From contig JAZDLC010000027.1 of assembly GCA_043802345.1 (NCBI GenBank), positions 1-6,993 of the forward strand: a DNA stretch of 6,993 nt, in the 5' to 3' direction. Under the pieces are notes generated by a model. That model was not told where the DNA came from. It searched no databases and saw only the letters and a program-made list of their open reading frames with translations. Below, one piece after another: positions 6,725-6,993 of this stretch. The position numbers and the translations under genes were made by a program. Each line of letters begins with the position of its first letter. Position 1 is the stretch's first letter. The stretch comes from JAZDLC01 sp043802345. Its GTDB lineage: Bacteria > Planctomycetota > B15-G4 > JADJEK01.

Positions 6725-6923
6725 CGGTCGAGTCCATCGTGTTCGCTGTTCCCCTGTTCACGAGGCGGGTCGAGCGGGTGCGTTTCCTCGGCGGAGGACG
6801 CCTGACCTTCACACGCAGCCTGCTTCCAATGGCCGGCGCCGGTCCGGGTGCGACGAACGGCCCGGGCGCGGCGCTTCCTTCGAATCTGGTGTCTCCGGGC
6901 AACCTCCGCAAGAGGGCGGCCGC

Positions 6924-6930
6924 AAGGGAG
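6924..6930 (+). promoter_or_regulatory. Ribosome-binding site for the gene starting at 6939
   Basis: AAGGGAG lies eight bases before the ATG at 6939, a strong and well-spaced Shine-Dalgarno match. It favours ATG 6939 over the in-frame GTG at 6930, which overlaps the site itself, and over the GTG at 6942. Confidence 0.65.
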
Positions 6931-6938
6931 TGACTTTC

Positions 6939-6993
6939 ATGGTGGGGTTCTGGGATCTCATCGAGAATACGAACCACCTCATCTGGCACGAGT
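6939..6993 (+). CDS. Start of an unidentified gene, 3'-truncated by the window
   Basis: Eighteen codons are visible (MVGFWDLIENTNHLIWHE), open to the window end and preceded by a strong ribosome-binding site. The short stretch is aromatic and amphipathic. The NHLIW pattern faintly recalls the N-termini of alanine/glycine:cation symporters, which carry an N-x-(L/I/V)-(I/V)-W motif before the first membrane helix. That is only a suggestion, because no domain is covered. The 395-bp gap upstream suggests its own promoter. Confidence 0.6.
   Translation, partial: MVGFWDLIENTNHLIWHE

Larger units (their letters stand above)
6544..6938. other. Intergenic region with small hairpins, no convincing gene
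   Basis: This 395-bp gap lies between the CNNM/CBS gene and the next start. It contains a two-part stem just after the upstream stop (6554-6594) and a compact hairpin at 6708-6724; TCGAGTCC occurs twice (about 6627 and 6728). An open frame from ATG 6709 to TGA 6931 would encode 74 residues, but it has no ribosome-binding site, its start codon is inside the 6708-6724 hairpin, and its proline/glycine/arginine-rich product resembles nothing I know. A 149-codon minus-strand frame (6540-6989) overlaps two real genes and lacks family character. The octamer element found in the other two gaps is absent here. A promoter for the gene at 6939 is expected but I cannot place it. Confidence 0.6.

Noticed and set aside
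1773..6938. Classical Rho-independent terminators in the three gaps
   Set aside because: Hairpins exist, but none is followed by a T-rich run, so none was called with confidence.
6540..6989. Minus-strand 149-codon frame in the last gap
   Set aside because: It covers the end of one real gene and the start of another, and its Arg/Pro/Ser-rich translation matches no family I recognise.

Overview
This is a high-GC stretch with three large genes and the first codons of a fourth, all on the + strand. The genes suggest a diderm (Gram-negative-type) bacterium. The AsmA-like protein implies an outer membrane. The first gene, a von Willebrand A / pseudo-amidotransferase / C-terminal membrane-anchor protein, has an architecture I associate with Planctomycetes, Acidobacteria and related uncultured phyla. 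The phylum cannot be fixed from this sequence alone.

Layout: (1) Positions 1-1772 hold the C-terminal part of a large membrane-anchored protein; its N-terminus lies before the window. (2) Positions 1773-2065 are non-coding and rich in repeats: an octamer-repeat element, an inverted partner of it, and a 9-bp tandem repeat. (3) Positions 2066-5119 encode a 1017-residue AsmA-like envelope protein with one N-terminal membrane anchor and an unusual TPR-like tail. (4) Positions 5120-5292 are non-coding and carry a second copy of the octamer-repeat element just after the stop codon. (5) Positions 5293-6543 encode a complete CNNM/CBS/CorC_HlyC-type membrane protein, probably a divalent-cation (Mg2+) transporter. 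(6) Positions 6544-6938 are non-coding with several small hairpins. (7) Position 6939 begins a new gene with a good ribosome-binding site; only 18 codons are visible.

The three large genes all encode membrane or envelope proteins, but gaps of 293, 173 and 395 bp argue against one tight operon, and nothing in the sequence ties them to a single pathway. I found no CRISPR array, tRNA, rRNA, transposase, integrase or recognisable defence system. The most notable non-coding signal is the octamer-repeat element shared by two intergenic gaps. Its copies differ only by G/C swaps at corresponding positions in the core, and a 14-base piece occurs a third time in reverse orientation. The genes themselves look like ordinary chromosomal housekeeping or envelope genes, and I see no clearly new system.
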